From positions 60,155 to 124,154 of the forward strand of contig JAILOU010000033.1 of the NCBI GenBank assembly GCA_024690665.1: a stretch of DNA of 64,000 nucleotides. The letters are read 5' to 3'. Position 1 is the stretch's first letter, and each line of letters opens with the position of its first letter. Shown piece by piece: positions 36,560 to 45,992 of the stretch. The notes below the pieces were generated by a model, which did not search any database, had not been told where the DNA came from, and saw only the letters and a program-made list of their open reading frames with translations. Both the position numbers and the translations under genes were made by a program. The DNA is from Eubacterium sp. Lineage in GTDB: Bacteria > Bacillota > Clostridia > Lachnospirales > Lachnospiraceae.

Positions 36560-36561
<2 letters not shown>
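36524..36561. terminator. bidirectional terminator between the URO-D family gene and dnaB
   Basis: AAAAATGAG...TCC pairs with GGA...CTCATTTTT across a GTAA loop with small mismatches. A and T runs at both ends serve both convergent genes. Confidence 0.78.
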
Positions 36562-37891
<1,330 letters not shown>

Positions 37892-37903
37892 TCTCTTACT
37901 CTC

Positions 37904-38353
37904 CTACTCTTCCGTTACTCTTACTCTCAGAGTTGCTTTTACCTTAGGGTGAAGCTTAATTGGTACCTCATGCACCCCAAAACTTTTAAGTGGCTCTGTT
38001 ACCATCTTCTTTTTATCCAGTTCAAAGCCAAACTGCTCTTTTGTCTTTTGCGCAATCTCCTTGCTCGATACAGAACCAAACGGCTTTCCGCCGTTACCGG
38101 CCTTCATCTTGATTTCCACAACTTTATCTTCCTGCTCAAGTTCAGCCTTTAATGCCAGGGCAGCCTCGTAATTTTCCTGTGCCACCTTGTCATCATTTTT
38201 CTTTTGCAGCTTTAAGTCGTTCATATTCTTAGGTGTTGCCTCAACTGCCATCTTCTTTGGAATCAGCTGGTTTCTTGCATAGGCATCAGCTGCCTGTACG
38301 ATTTCACCTTTTTTTCCTAAGGATTTTACATCCTGTAACAAAATTACTTTCAT
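37904..38353 (-). CDS. rplI: 50S ribosomal protein L9
   Basis: A 149-residue protein with the typical L9 start MKVILLQDVKSLGKKGEIVQAADAYARNQLIPKK, a long connecting helix and a C-terminal domain. It binds 23S rRNA. It lies between gdpP and dnaB with small gaps, as in many Firmicutes. Confidence 0.98.
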   Translation of the reverse strand: MKVILLQDVKSLGKKGEIVQAADAYARNQLIPKKMAVEATPKNMNDLKLQKKNDDKVAQENYEAALALKAELEQEDKVVEIKMKAGNGGKPFGSVSSKEIAQKTKEQFGFELDKKKMVTEPLKSFGVHEVPIKLHPKVKATLRVRVTEE

Positions 38354-38367
38354 ACTCTTAAGTCTCC

Positions 38368-40446
38368 TTATAATGTAATCTGTCCTTCTTCGATTAGTTC
38401 ATTCAGCGTCTGCTTTAAGGCATCTTCTGCATCTTCTAATGATGCGTGCTCAAGCTGTGCCCCCGCAACGCTCAGATGACCTCCGCCTCCGAGTCGTTCC
38501 ATAATCAGCTGAACGTTGATTTCGTCAATGGAACGAGAGGAAATGTAGATCTTGTCGTTATATTCTGTCAGTACAAATGACGCTTTGATGCCGATAATGT
38601 TAAGAAGTTCATTTGCAGCCTGTGCTCCAACAACAGTCGGGCTTTCCAGTTCGTCTGCAGGACATATAGAAATGGCAAATACGCCTTTATATACCTGCGC
38701 ATGTCTGACTGCTTCTGCCCTTGCTTTGTAATCATTCATATCATTACGAAGCAATTTTCGAACTCTTGTTACTTCTGCGCCGCTTCGTCTAAGATAAGCT
38801 GCTGCCTCAAATGTTCTGACACCCGTTTTTGTCATAAAGTTGTTCGTATCAATTAAGATTCCTGCATAGATACTGTCGGCTTCCTGATGCTTGAGTTTAA
38901 TGCCATCTGCCATATACTGCAGCATCTCCGCAACCATTTCACAGGTTGAGGATGCATATGACTCGATGTATGACAGCACTGCATTCTCAATTCGTTCATT
39001 TCCCTGACGATGATGGTCAAATACGACTACCGTCTTGGATTTTTTCAAAATCTCCTCGCATTCCGTGTGTGCCGGACGATTCGTGTCTACTACAATTACA
39101 ACCGTTTTGGAATCGCAGTACTCAATAGCCGTCTCACTTGGAATAAACATATTCTCCTCGTAATCATTCTCCGGTGTAAAGAATTCCCGAAATGGTTTTA
39201 ACGAAGACGTCACTTCATTTAACACAATCTTCGGTGTTCGGCCAAGTGCTTTCGCTCCAACATAGATTCCGATTGCCGCACCAAAGGAGTCAACATCTCC
39301 TATCTTGTGTCCCATAATTAAGATCTGTTCATGACTTTCAATGATTTCTCTTAAAGCATGTGCCTTAACTCGGGCTTTTACTCTGGTGTTTACTTCAATC
39401 TGCTGCGTCTTTCCGCCAATATATGTAATCTGATCTCCGTTTTTCACTACCACCTGGTCACCGCCACGGCCCAGCGCAAGGTCAATTGCCATTCTGGCGT
39501 ATTCATAGTTTTGCGTATAGGTCGTTTTATTAACGCCGACACCAATACTAAGTGTCAAAGACATCTCATTTCCGGCCTTAATCTTTTTCACCGACTCGAT
39601 TAACGAAAACTTATCTTCCATCAGGCTTTCTAAATACACGTATTTGAAGACGACATAGAACTTATCTCGCTCCGTTCTGCGTACGATCGCATCATATCTG
39701 GAAAAATAATCGGAAATCTGTCTTGTTACGATTGCACTTACCATACTGGCTTTCATCTCAGCCGTCTGTGCAATCACTTCGTCGTAATTATCGATATAGA
39801 CCAGTGCCGATACAAGTCTTTGTTCTTCATTCTTGCGAATATATTCATTTAATCTGGTCTCATCAAACAGATACAGCGTAAAGATATAGTCATTTCGACT
39901 TCCCTCTTTTGTCGCCTGCTCTTGCTCTTGTGGCGTTTCTTCCTTGCTCGGAAGGACTTCTTTCATAAACACCTTTTGAATGGATGCTCTGTAATCCCGA
40001 TCTCCCAGGTTGATGTGCTGTTCCATTGTATATACATTTTCACGTTGCAGCCATTCTTTCGTAATCGTTCCAATAATAGCATTGATGGATTTATGATAGG
40101 TTCTGGCACGACCGGACGCCTCTTGAAATTTCTTATTCATCCATAAAATCTTGCCATTTTCATCTAATAGCGCATATGGAACTTCAAATTCATTCAGCAG
40201 TCTCTTTTGCATCGTTCCATAGTGTGTCGCAAATTCCACCAGCAGATCTCGTATCTGTCGATAACTCCTTAGGTAAGCCGGCACGGTAAGCAGCAAATAA
40301 ATTCCAATTGCAATGCTTCCAACAACTCCCGCATATACATTAATGATATAACTAACGATATCTGCAGCTGCAAATATAACTACCAAATGGAGCGGCCAAC
40401 TGATATGTGCCCGAAGGGCTGCGGTCAACTCGTTTTGTTTTCCCAT
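38368..40446 (-). CDS. gdpP: cyclic di-AMP phosphodiesterase GdpP
   Basis: Two membrane helices near the N-terminus, a PAS domain (about 75-150), a degenerate GGDEF domain (about 165-300) and a C-terminal DHH-DHHA1 phosphodiesterase (VVVFDHHR and GGGGHLSVAGAQL). It hydrolyses cyclic di-AMP, which controls potassium, cell wall and osmotic balance. I start at 40446 (MGKQNELTAAL) because AGGAGG lies just upstream; the ORF-track start at 40599 falls upstream of the promoter. First gene of the gdpP-rplI-dnaB operon. Confidence 0.95.
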   Translation of the reverse strand: MGKQNELTAALRAHISWPLHLVVIFAAADIVSYIINVYAGVVGSIAIGIYLLLTVPAYLRSYRQIRDLLVEFATHYGTMQKRLLNEFEVPYALLDENGKILWMNKKFQEASGRARTYHKSINAIIGTITKEWLQRENVYTMEQHINLGDRDYRASIQKVFMKEVLPSKEETPQEQEQATKEGSRNDYIFTLYLFDETRLNEYIRKNEEQRLVSALVYIDNYDEVIAQTAEMKASMVSAIVTRQISDYFSRYDAIVRRTERDKFYVVFKYVYLESLMEDKFSLIESVKKIKAGNEMSLTLSIGVGVNKTTYTQNYEYARMAIDLALGRGGDQVVVKNGDQITYIGGKTQQIEVNTRVKARVKAHALREIIESHEQILIMGHKIGDVDSFGAAIGIYVGAKALGRTPKIVLNEVTSSLKPFREFFTPENDYEENMFIPSETAIEYCDSKTVVIVVDTNRPAHTECEEILKKSKTVVVFDHHRQGNERIENAVLSYIESYASSTCEMVAEMLQYMADGIKLKHQEADSIYAGILIDTNNFMTKTGVRTFEAAAYLRRSGAEVTRVRKLLRNDMNDYKARAEAVRHAQVYKGVFAISICPADELESPTVVGAQAANELLNIIGIKASFVLTEYNDKIYISSRSIDEINVQLIMERLGGGGHLSVAGAQLEHASLEDAEDALKQTLNELIEEGQITL

Positions 40447-40513
40447 TTTTCCTCCTAACCCAGACTTTTCTGAGTTTCTTTTTCCCTTCGAAAAAGAAAA
40501 TATACCAATTTGC

Positions 40514-40542
40514 ATTATACCATGAATCAGATAACGATACAA
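40514..40542 (-). promoter_or_regulatory. promoter of gdpP-rplI-dnaB
   Basis: On the minus strand TTGTAT and TATAAT are 17 bases apart, with a TG extension. The leader then holds a small hairpin (TTTCTTTTTC/GGAAAAAGAAA). Confidence 0.65.
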
Positions 40543-40581
40543 TTTACGGAGATAGTACATTTGCACAAAAAATCTGCAAAA

Positions 40582-40615
40582 AAAAGACCCAACCATCAAA
40601 ATGATGATTGGATCT
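40582..40615 (-). terminator. terminator of rpsF-ssb-rpsR
   Basis: AAGATCCAATCATCA pairs with TGATGGTTGGGTCTT using two G-U pairs, followed by eight Ts on the minus strand. Confidence 0.88.
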
Positions 40616-40625
40616 TGTAATTTCT

Positions 40626-40886
40626 TTAGTCTGCTACGTATGGCATTAAAGCGATATGACGTGCACGCTTGATTGCTACTGTAAGAGCTCTCTGGTGCTT
40701 TGCACAGTTTCCTGTGATTCTACGAGGAAGGATTTTTCCTCTCTCTGATACGTATCTCTTTAACTTAGCTGTATCTTTGTAGTTGATGACATTGTCTTTT
40801 CCACAAAATACACATACTTTTCTTCTTCTACGTCCGCCTCTTCTCTTCATTGGAGAATCGGATCTGTTAGATTTATCGTAAGCCAT
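40626..40886 (-). CDS. rpsR: 30S ribosomal protein S18
   Basis: An 86-residue basic protein with the S18 core [41 protein letters not shown]. Its N-terminus has a CVFCG pair plus a later Cys, so it may bind zinc. It binds next to S6 in the small subunit. Last gene of rpsF-ssb-rpsR. Confidence 0.98.
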   Translation of the reverse strand: MAYDKSNRSDSPMKRRGGRRRRKVCVFCGKDNVINYKDTAKLKRYVSERGKILPRRITGNCAKHQRALTVAIKRARHIALMPYVAD

Positions 40887-40918
40887 TTTTCTTACCTCCG
40901 TTTGAATTCCTAATTGTT

Positions 40919-41380
40919 TTAGTTAAACGGTAATTGTTCATCAATTCCTTCCGGAATATTCATAAATCCATCTCCAGGGCCTTCTGTCGGTGCTGCAGGT
41001 GCAGATGATGGTGCAGGTGCTCCGCCGCCATTAAATGCTGCTGCATTCTGCTGTGATGTACTCTTGCTTTCTGCAAACTCCTGATCTTCTACGACAACTT
41101 CTGTTGTATAAACTCTCTGTCCTTCTTTGTTCTCGTAGGATCCTGTCTGGATTCTTCCGGTGACGGCGATCTTGATTCCCTTATGGAAATACTTTTCTGC
41201 AAATTCTCCACTACGTCCAAATGCTACGCAGTTAATAAAATCTGCTGACTGATCACTGTTCTTATTGAATCTACGATCTACTGCTAATGTATATCGTGCG
41301 ATTGCCATAGAGTTCTCGCCCTGTGAATAACGGACTTCCGGATCTCTTGTCAATCTGCCCATGAGTATTACCTTATTCAT
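40919..41380 (-). CDS. ssb: single-stranded DNA-binding protein
   Basis: A 153-residue protein with the OB-fold start [20 protein letters not shown], a Gly/Ala/Pro-rich linker and the acidic tip GIDEQLPFN that recruits repair and replication proteins. It lies between rpsF and rpsR, the standard order. Confidence 0.97.
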   Translation of the reverse strand: MNKVILMGRLTRDPEVRYSQGENSMAIARYTLAVDRRFNKNSDQSADFINCVAFGRSGEFAEKYFHKGIKIAVTGRIQTGSYENKEGQRVYTTEVVVEDQEFAESKSTSQQNAAAFNGGGAPAPSSAPAAPTEGPGDGFMNIPEGIDEQLPFN

Positions 41381-41450
41381 ACTGTTCTCCTCCTTATAAG
41401 TGGAGACTCTTTAAATTTCTGTCGAAATCTACGCGATTAGAGTCTTTGAT

Positions 41451-41741
41451 TTATGCCTCGTCTGCTCTTACGCATAAAAATCTGAGAACGTTGTCCATAA
41501 TACGAACATTTTCTTCGATCTGTGCAGGTGCATCTGCTTCAGCATCGAACTGTACGAAATAGTAAAACGCCTCTCTCATCTTCTGGATTTCGTAAGCTAA
41601 TCTCTTCTTACCCCAGTCTTCAACGTTTGTTACTGTTCCGCCTGCGCGAGTGATATAGTCTTGTGCTTTCGCAACTACTGCAGCTCTTGCATCGTCCTCG
41701 ATTTTTGCACTAACAACGAGTGTTAATTCATACTTGTTCAT
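41451..41741 (-). CDS. rpsF: 30S ribosomal protein S6
   Basis: A 96-residue protein starting MNKYELTLVVSAKIEDDARAA with the S6 signature around DWGKKRLAYEIQKMREAFYYFVQFDA. First gene of rpsF-ssb-rpsR, with AAAGGAGG before the ATG. Its leader (41742-41835) has two short hairpins that could be a binding site for the S6-S18 complex, as known in other bacteria; this was not verified. Confidence 0.98.
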   Translation of the reverse strand: MNKYELTLVVSAKIEDDARAAVVAKAQDYITRAGGTVTNVEDWGKKRLAYEIQKMREAFYYFVQFDAEADAPAQIEENVRIMDNVLRFLCVRADEA

Positions 41742-41835
41742 GCGAATCGTACCTCCTTTTGGTCTCTGGCCTTCTGTCTACGCAGAAAGCAAGGAAATTT
41801 TTGTTCCATCCGTTTATACAGATGGCTGTGTTAAT

Positions 41836-41865
41836 TTATACCACGGAAATCCATATTAGCACAAT
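41836..41865 (-). promoter_or_regulatory. promoter of rpsF-ssb-rpsR
   Basis: On the minus strand TATAAA with a TG extension and TTGTGC 18 bases away lie about 95 bases before rpsF. Confidence 0.5.
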
Positions 41866-41888
41866 TCTATCTGAACTTCAAGATGAAT

Positions 41889-42077
41889 TTAGTCATTTTC
41901 CCTCGAAATAATTTTTTTTATGTTTTTTTCTGCTTTTGGTCTGGCAACCATCACCAGTCTGCCGCATCCGGTACATTTTAATTTAAAGTCCGCACCTATT
42001 CGTAGCACTTCCCACTCATCGCTTCCGCACGGATGCTTCTTCTTCATTTTTAAAATATCTCCCACCCGGATCTGCAT
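41889..42077 (-). CDS. DUF951 domain protein
   Basis: A 62-residue protein of the DUF951 family: VGDILKMKKKHPCGSDEWEVLRIGADFKLKCTGCGRLVMV. The cysteines in HPCG and CTGCG probably bind zinc, and the family may bind nucleic acid. It starts 13 bases after the sirtuin gene, with GGAGG upstream, so it may share that transcript. Confidence 0.9.
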   Translation of the reverse strand: MQIRVGDILKMKKKHPCGSDEWEVLRIGADFKLKCTGCGRLVMVARPKAEKNIKKIISREND

Positions 42078-42090
42078 CTTGTAAAACCTC

Positions 42091-42816
42091 CTAAATATGT
42101 ATCTGGCTTAACACTTTTCCAATACTGTCATTAATGACAAGATCGGCCTTGGCATCCATCGGCGTCGTGGATTTGTTGATTAATACCAGTTTATTTCCTC
42201 TATAATAGTCTATCAGCCCTGCTGCCGGATAAACGGCCAGCGATGTTCCGCCAATAATTAACATGTCTGCTTCACTGATGGCTTTAATCGACTTTGTAAT
42301 TGTATCGTTATCAAGTCCTTCTTCATATAATACAACGTCAGGCTTTACAAGCCCTCCGCATGCATCACATTTTGGAATATCTTCACTGTTTTGAATATAT
42401 TCTACCGGGAAGAACTTGCCACATTTTGTGCAATAGTTGCGAAGTACGCTTCCGTGTAACTCATAAACCGCTTTCGAATCTGCTGCCTGATGAAGTCCGT
42501 CTATATTCTGTGTTACAACTGCGGTAAGCTTGCCTTTTGCTTCCATTTCCGCAAGTTTTTTGTGTGCGTCATTTGGTTTTGCATCCAGGCATAACATCTT
42601 ATCTTTATAGAATCGATAAAACTCCTGTGTCTGTCGCATAAAAAATGTGTGACTTAAAATGGTTTCCGGTGGATAATCATACTTTTGATTATATAACCCG
42701 TCTACGCTTCGAAAATCCGGTATTCCACTTTCTGTCGATACACCTGCGCCCCCGAAAAATACAATTCTTTCCGACTCATCAACCATCTTTTGTAATGTTT
42801 CTATTTCTGTTGACAT
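42091..42816 (-). CDS. cobB: NAD-dependent protein deacylase (sirtuin)
   Basis: A 241-residue Sir2 protein. NAD-binding motifs are FFGGAGVSTESGIPDFRS and TQNIDGLHQAA. The catalytic His is in LHGSV, and the zinc site is CTKCGKFF...CDACGG. It removes acyl groups from lysines, using NAD. A GGAGG site precedes the ATG. DUF951 follows. Confidence 0.95.
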   Translation of the reverse strand: MSTEIETLQKMVDESERIVFFGGAGVSTESGIPDFRSVDGLYNQKYDYPPETILSHTFFMRQTQEFYRFYKDKMLCLDAKPNDAHKKLAEMEAKGKLTAVVTQNIDGLHQAADSKAVYELHGSVLRNYCTKCGKFFPVEYIQNSEDIPKCDACGGLVKPDVVLYEEGLDNDTITKSIKAISEADMLIIGGTSLAVYPAAGLIDYYRGNKLVLINKSTTPMDAKADLVINDSIGKVLSQIHI

Positions 42817-42910
42817 GTTCGATTCCTCCTCTTTTTTTATTACTCCTGCTTCAGGCGGTTTTCATTGATTTCATTATATCCATTTTGTATTAAAAAATCT
42901 ATGTAACACT

Positions 42911-42935
42911 AGATATTTTGATTATCAAAATATCT
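42911..42935. promoter_or_regulatory. FabT-type operator
   Basis: AGATATTTTGAT-T-ATCAAAATATCT is a perfect 12-bp dyad. Its core TTTGATTATCAAA agrees with the FabT site known from streptococci. It abuts the -35 box of the regulator's own promoter, which points to self-repression. Confidence 0.75.
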
Positions 42936-42963
42936 TGTTTCTTTTCTTTTCTTCCTATATAAT
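42935..42963 (+). promoter_or_regulatory. promoter of fabT
   Basis: TTGTTT and TATAAT are 17 bases apart; the -35 box touches the FabT-type operator. Confidence 0.7.
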
Positions 42964-43009
42964 ATTTTATAAGTAAGTAATCATTAACTATAGTGAAAGA
43001 AGGACGCAC

Positions 43010-43462
43010 ATGGGAAATACCTATGATACCTTTAATGAAATTCTCGTGAAACTGTTCAACGATATCACCGATATCGAGGCGCAGGCAATTATTACCGAGG
43101 AATTTAAAGATATTTCAAACAATGATTTTCATATTATCGAAGCAATTGGCTGTGATGAGCCTCAAAGCATGTCCTCCGTTGCTCATAAACTTAATATTAC
43201 CGTCGGTACTTTAACGATTGCGATTAATAACCTTGTGAAAAAGGGCTACGTTAACCGTTCCCGTAGTGATAAGGATCGCCGTGTTGTTTTAATTTCTCTC
43301 ACGGATAAGGGCATTACTGCTTTTATTCATCACAAGAATTTTCACGACGAGATGGTGAAAGCTACCGTCGAGGGGCTTAATGATGAGGATCGCCAGGTTC
43401 TTGTTAAGGCCTTGTCCAATCTGAGTAATTTCTTTAAGAATTATATGAACCGTACTTCTTAG
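43010..43462 (+). CDS. fabT: MarR-family regulator, FabT-like
   Basis: A 150-residue MarR protein with the winged helix SMSSVAHKLNITVGTLTIAINNLVKKGYVNRSRSDKDRRVVLISLT. This sequence and the adjacent TTTGATTATCAAA operator fit FabT, the repressor of fatty-acid synthesis genes that responds to acyl-ACP. In many Firmicutes fabT sits at the head of the fab operon. Here no fab gene follows; its terminator overlaps the stop codon and a long repeat element comes next. It may act on fab genes elsewhere. Confidence 0.82.
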   Translation: MGNTYDTFNEILVKLFNDITDIEAQAIITEEFKDISNNDFHIIEAIGCDEPQSMSSVAHKLNITVGTLTIAINNLVKKGYVNRSRSDKDRRVVLISLTDKGITAFIHHKNFHDEMVKATVEGLNDEDRQVLVKALSNLSNFFKNYMNRTS

Positions 43463-43478
43463 TGCGGTTCTTTTTTTT
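43447..43478 (+). terminator. terminator of fabT
   Basis: GAACCG...AC pairs with GT...CGGTTC and is followed by eight Ts. The fabT stop codon lies in the loop. Confidence 0.85.
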
Positions 43479-43490
43479 GTGGTTGTTTTG

Positions 43491-43935
43491 GTGAGTGGCG
43501 TTTCCTCAAAGGCATACTATTTTCTCCTGCACCGATGCCGCCGCTATTCGCTTCTTTCCTGCGCATCTTTGTTTCGCTCGCCGGCGCCCGTGTTCTGCTA
43601 GGATGGTTGTGATTATATTACATGAAATGGCTGCTGTGCCTTCGGCACAACTTCCGTAATAAAAGAATCGGAGGAATTGCAAGCAAGCTTGCTCCTCCGA
43701 TTCTTTCATTCCTAATCTGCTTTGCAGATAAGCCATTTCATTTACGTTAACCGAGGCAGCCTCGGTTCGCCCGGTGACTCGCTATCGATGCTCGTCAAGA
43801 ACCGGCGGCTCTCGACGTGCAGTTCGAAAATGTATCCTTTTCGGTCACTGGTTGTTCCCTACCGCAACAAAACTCAATGCACTAGTGGCCGGAACATAAA
43901 TTTCAAAAATCAGAGCTACCTCCGATAGTGTAAAA
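43491..43935 (+). repeat. long structured repeat element, copy B (downstream of fabT)
   Basis: A gene-free 445-base element. Its 5' block shares GCACCGATGCCGCCGC and CGTGTTCTGCTAGGATGG with copies A and C. Then comes a closed multi-branch domain: ATGAAATGGCT (43622-43632) pairs with AGCCATTTCAT (43731-43741), enclosing TGTGCC-ttc-GGCACA, a 14-bp stem (43662-43675 with 43693-43706) and ATCTGC-ttt-GCAGAT. A hairpin AACCGAGG-cag-CCTCGGTT follows at 43749. Same orientation as fabT. ORFs in it do not keep frame between copies. Confidence 0.82.
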
Positions 43936-43974
43936 GAAATGGCTTGTTGTGTTGCAAACACAACAGGCTATTTC
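43936..43974. repeat. palindrome shared by copies B and C
   Basis: GAAATGGC-t-TGTTGTGTT...ACACAACA-g-GCTATTTC is an almost perfect hairpin at the exact meeting point of the two convergent element copies. It could end transcripts or be the terminal repeat of the element. Confidence 0.75.
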
Positions 43975-44382
43975 CTGTAACCAACTCCCCCGCTATGAGA
44001 ACCCATTGTTTCGCCGGGAATAACCTTCCTTCTTTCGAAGAGAATACATTTCGACAAGCACATCGAGAGCCGCCAAAATTTTACGAGTATCTGATGCACG
44101 CCAAACCGAACCGAGGCTGCCTCGGATGAAGAAAAGAAATGGCCCGTCTGCGTAGCAGACTAGGCATGGAAAAAGCAAAGAACGCAAGCTTGCTTGTGGT
44201 TTCTTTGCTTTTTTTATGACGTAAGGTGTGCCGAAGGCACAACAGGCCATTTCTTGTAAACATACTATATCTATCCTAGCAGAACACGGGCGGTGGCGGG
44301 TAAAACACAAGATACGCAGTAAAATTTTGAAAAGCGGCGGGTCGGTGCGGGGAGAAATCGTATTCTCTGAGAAAGCACCACC
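43975..44382 (-). repeat. long structured repeat element, copy C (downstream of rsmI)
   Basis: The reverse-oriented partner of copy B. On the minus strand it begins at the rsmI stop codon. It carries the same 5' block and the same closed domain: AAGAAATGGCC (44245-44255) pairs with GGCCATTTCTT (44134-44144), enclosing TGTGCC-ttc-GGCACA, a 13-bp stem (44201-44213 with 44170-44182) and GTCTGC-tac-GCAGAC. Then CCGAGG-cag-CCTCGG and a distal block containing GGCGGCTCTCGATGTGC. Stem sequences differ from copy B but still pair. Confidence 0.82.
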
Positions 44383-45243
44383 TCACGACTCGCGGCGAAC
44401 AAGTTCATTATACACATCACGCTTACTTACGCCCCTGTCCTTTGCCACCAGTTTCATAGCATCCTTTCGGGCGATTCCCTGATTCTCATAATGGGCCATA
44501 TGTTCCTCAAGACTCATCATTTCCCAGTTTTTCCGCTCCTCATCTCTTTGCTCCGCAAAACTTTTACCTTCAATCAAGATCACATACTCACCACGCGGCT
44601 CCTGACGATTGTAGAAATCCAGCGCCTCGGCAAAAGTTGTCACAAAAACATTTTCATAACGTTTGGTAATTTCCTTAACAAGTGTAATCTTGCGATTACC
44701 CAGTTGATCATATAACTCCTGTAACGTTTTCTTCAGATGATGCGGCGCCTCATATAATATAATGGTTCGGCTTTCCGTTTTAAGCTGTTCATAGATATCC
44801 TTTTTGAGTTGTTTGTCCTTTGGTAAAAAAGCTTCAAAGCAAAAACGACGAGACGGCATACCGGAGAGTGCAAGAGCACTGACACACGCGCAGGCTCCCG
44901 GCGCAATTGAGACATCAATACCGGCCTCGTGACATAGCCGCACCAGATCCTCACCGGGATCAGAGATTCCCGGCATTCCGGCATCCGTAATAAGCGCAAT
45001 GTCCTTGCCCTCCCGTAACTTTTGAATCAGCTGGTGCGCCTTTTCGATCTTATTAAATTCATGATAACTTGTCATCGGTGTCTTAATTTCAAAATGATTG
45101 AGCAATTTAATTGAATTTCTGGTGTCCTCAGCTGCAATCAGATCCACTTCCTTTAACAGCCGGACCACCCGATATGTCATATCCTCAAGATTACCGATTG
45201 GCGTTGCACATAGATACAACGTCCCCATATTCGTCTCTTCCAT
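44383..45243 (-). CDS. rsmI: 16S rRNA (cytidine1402-2'-O)-methyltransferase RsmI
   Basis: A 286-residue tetrapyrrole-methylase-fold enzyme starting GTLYLCATPIGNLEDMTYRVVRLLKEVDLIAAEDTRNS, with LITDAGMPGISDPG as the SAM-binding region. It methylates the ribose of C1402 in 16S rRNA. The ATG overlaps the TrmN6 stop by one base and has AAGGA six bases upstream. Last gene of the yaaO-rsmI cluster; repeat copy C begins at its stop codon. Confidence 0.96.
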   Translation of the reverse strand: MEETNMGTLYLCATPIGNLEDMTYRVVRLLKEVDLIAAEDTRNSIKLLNHFEIKTPMTSYHEFNKIEKAHQLIQKLREGKDIALITDAGMPGISDPGEDLVRLCHEAGIDVSIAPGACACVSALALSGMPSRRFCFEAFLPKDKQLKKDIYEQLKTESRTIILYEAPHHLKKTLQELYDQLGNRKITLVKEITKRYENVFVTTFAEALDFYNRQEPRGEYVILIEGKSFAEQRDEERKNWEMMSLEEHMAHYENQGIARKDAMKLVAKDRGVSKRDVYNELVRRES

Positions 45244-45992
45244 TATTCATCCTTTTGTTTTCCATAGATTTGATAGATTTCATCCGTGTATACGCCCTGT
45301 TTCTCATAGATAATCAACGGCTTTTCCACTGTGATTCTGGACTTGGCACCCTTAATTCCCTCAATCAACACCATATTTGGTTCCTGATCGACATATGGAT
45401 ACGCCAGTCGCATCCTTTTAGGCTCAATTCCTGCCAAAACCATTTCATAAAAGATCTCCGCAAGACGAAATGGACGATGCACCATATAAAAATGGCCCTT
45501 TACTTTAAGTAGTTTCGCACTCTGCGTCAGGATATCCCTGAGATTACAAGCCACCTCATGTCTGGCAATCGTTTTTGCATCGTCCCGGTTGCGAAGACCG
45601 TGATCCGCAATCATATAAGGCGGATTTGTTGTGACAATATCAAAAGAAGATGCTCCTAATAGATTAGCAGCATCTTTAATATCTCCTGTCACTATGTCAA
45701 TCCGCTCTTCAAGATTGTTGTAAATGACGCTTCGGCGCGCCATGTCCGCACTTTCCATTTGAAGCTCAAGGCCTGTGATATGAACGCCCTCATACCGGGC
45801 ACTCATTAAGATGGGAATGATGCCGTTGCCGGTTCCAAGATCGGCCGCTTTAACATCACCCCGAGCTTTTGCAAAATCACTGAGTAAAACAGCATCCATT
45901 CCAAAACAAAATCGATTTGGATTTTGAATAATCTGATAACCTTTCATCTCGAGATCATCAAGCCTCTCGCCATCCTTTAGCAAATTAGTCAA
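45243..45992 (-). CDS. tRNA1(Val) adenine-N6 methyltransferase-like (TrmN6/YabB)
   Basis: A 249-residue SAM-dependent methyltransferase with GTGNGIIPILM as the SAM site and the N6-adenine signature NPPYM. It opens with DLEMKGYQIIQNPNRFCFGMDAVLLSDFA, as in YabB/TrmN6 proteins. It is coupled to rsmI, and its start overlaps the ricT stop, matching the Bacillus order ricT-(yabA)-yabB-rsmI. Confidence 0.9.
   Translation of the reverse strand: MTNLLKDGERLDDLEMKGYQIIQNPNRFCFGMDAVLLSDFAKARGDVKAADLGTGNGIIPILMSARYEGVHITGLELQMESADMARRSVIYNNLEERIDIVTGDIKDAANLLGASSFDIVTTNPPYMIADHGLRNRDDAKTIARHEVACNLRDILTQSAKLLKVKGHFYMVHRPFRLAEIFYEMVLAGIEPKRMRLAYPYVDQEPNMVLIEGIKGAKSRITVEKPLIIYEKQGVYTDEIYQIYGKQKDE

Noticed and set aside
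41742-41888. Leader of rpsF as a named S6-S18 RNA switch
   Set aside because: Two small hairpins are present, but I could not match the known motif with confidence, so only the promoter is listed.
43506-44482. Several short ORFs (43506-43736, 43993-44310, 44228-44482) in the repeat elements, sharing ILAEHGR-type peptides
   Set aside because: Small insertions and deletions between the three copies (for example GATGCC versus GACC) shift the frame, and there are no ribosome sites, so the conservation is at the nucleic acid level.
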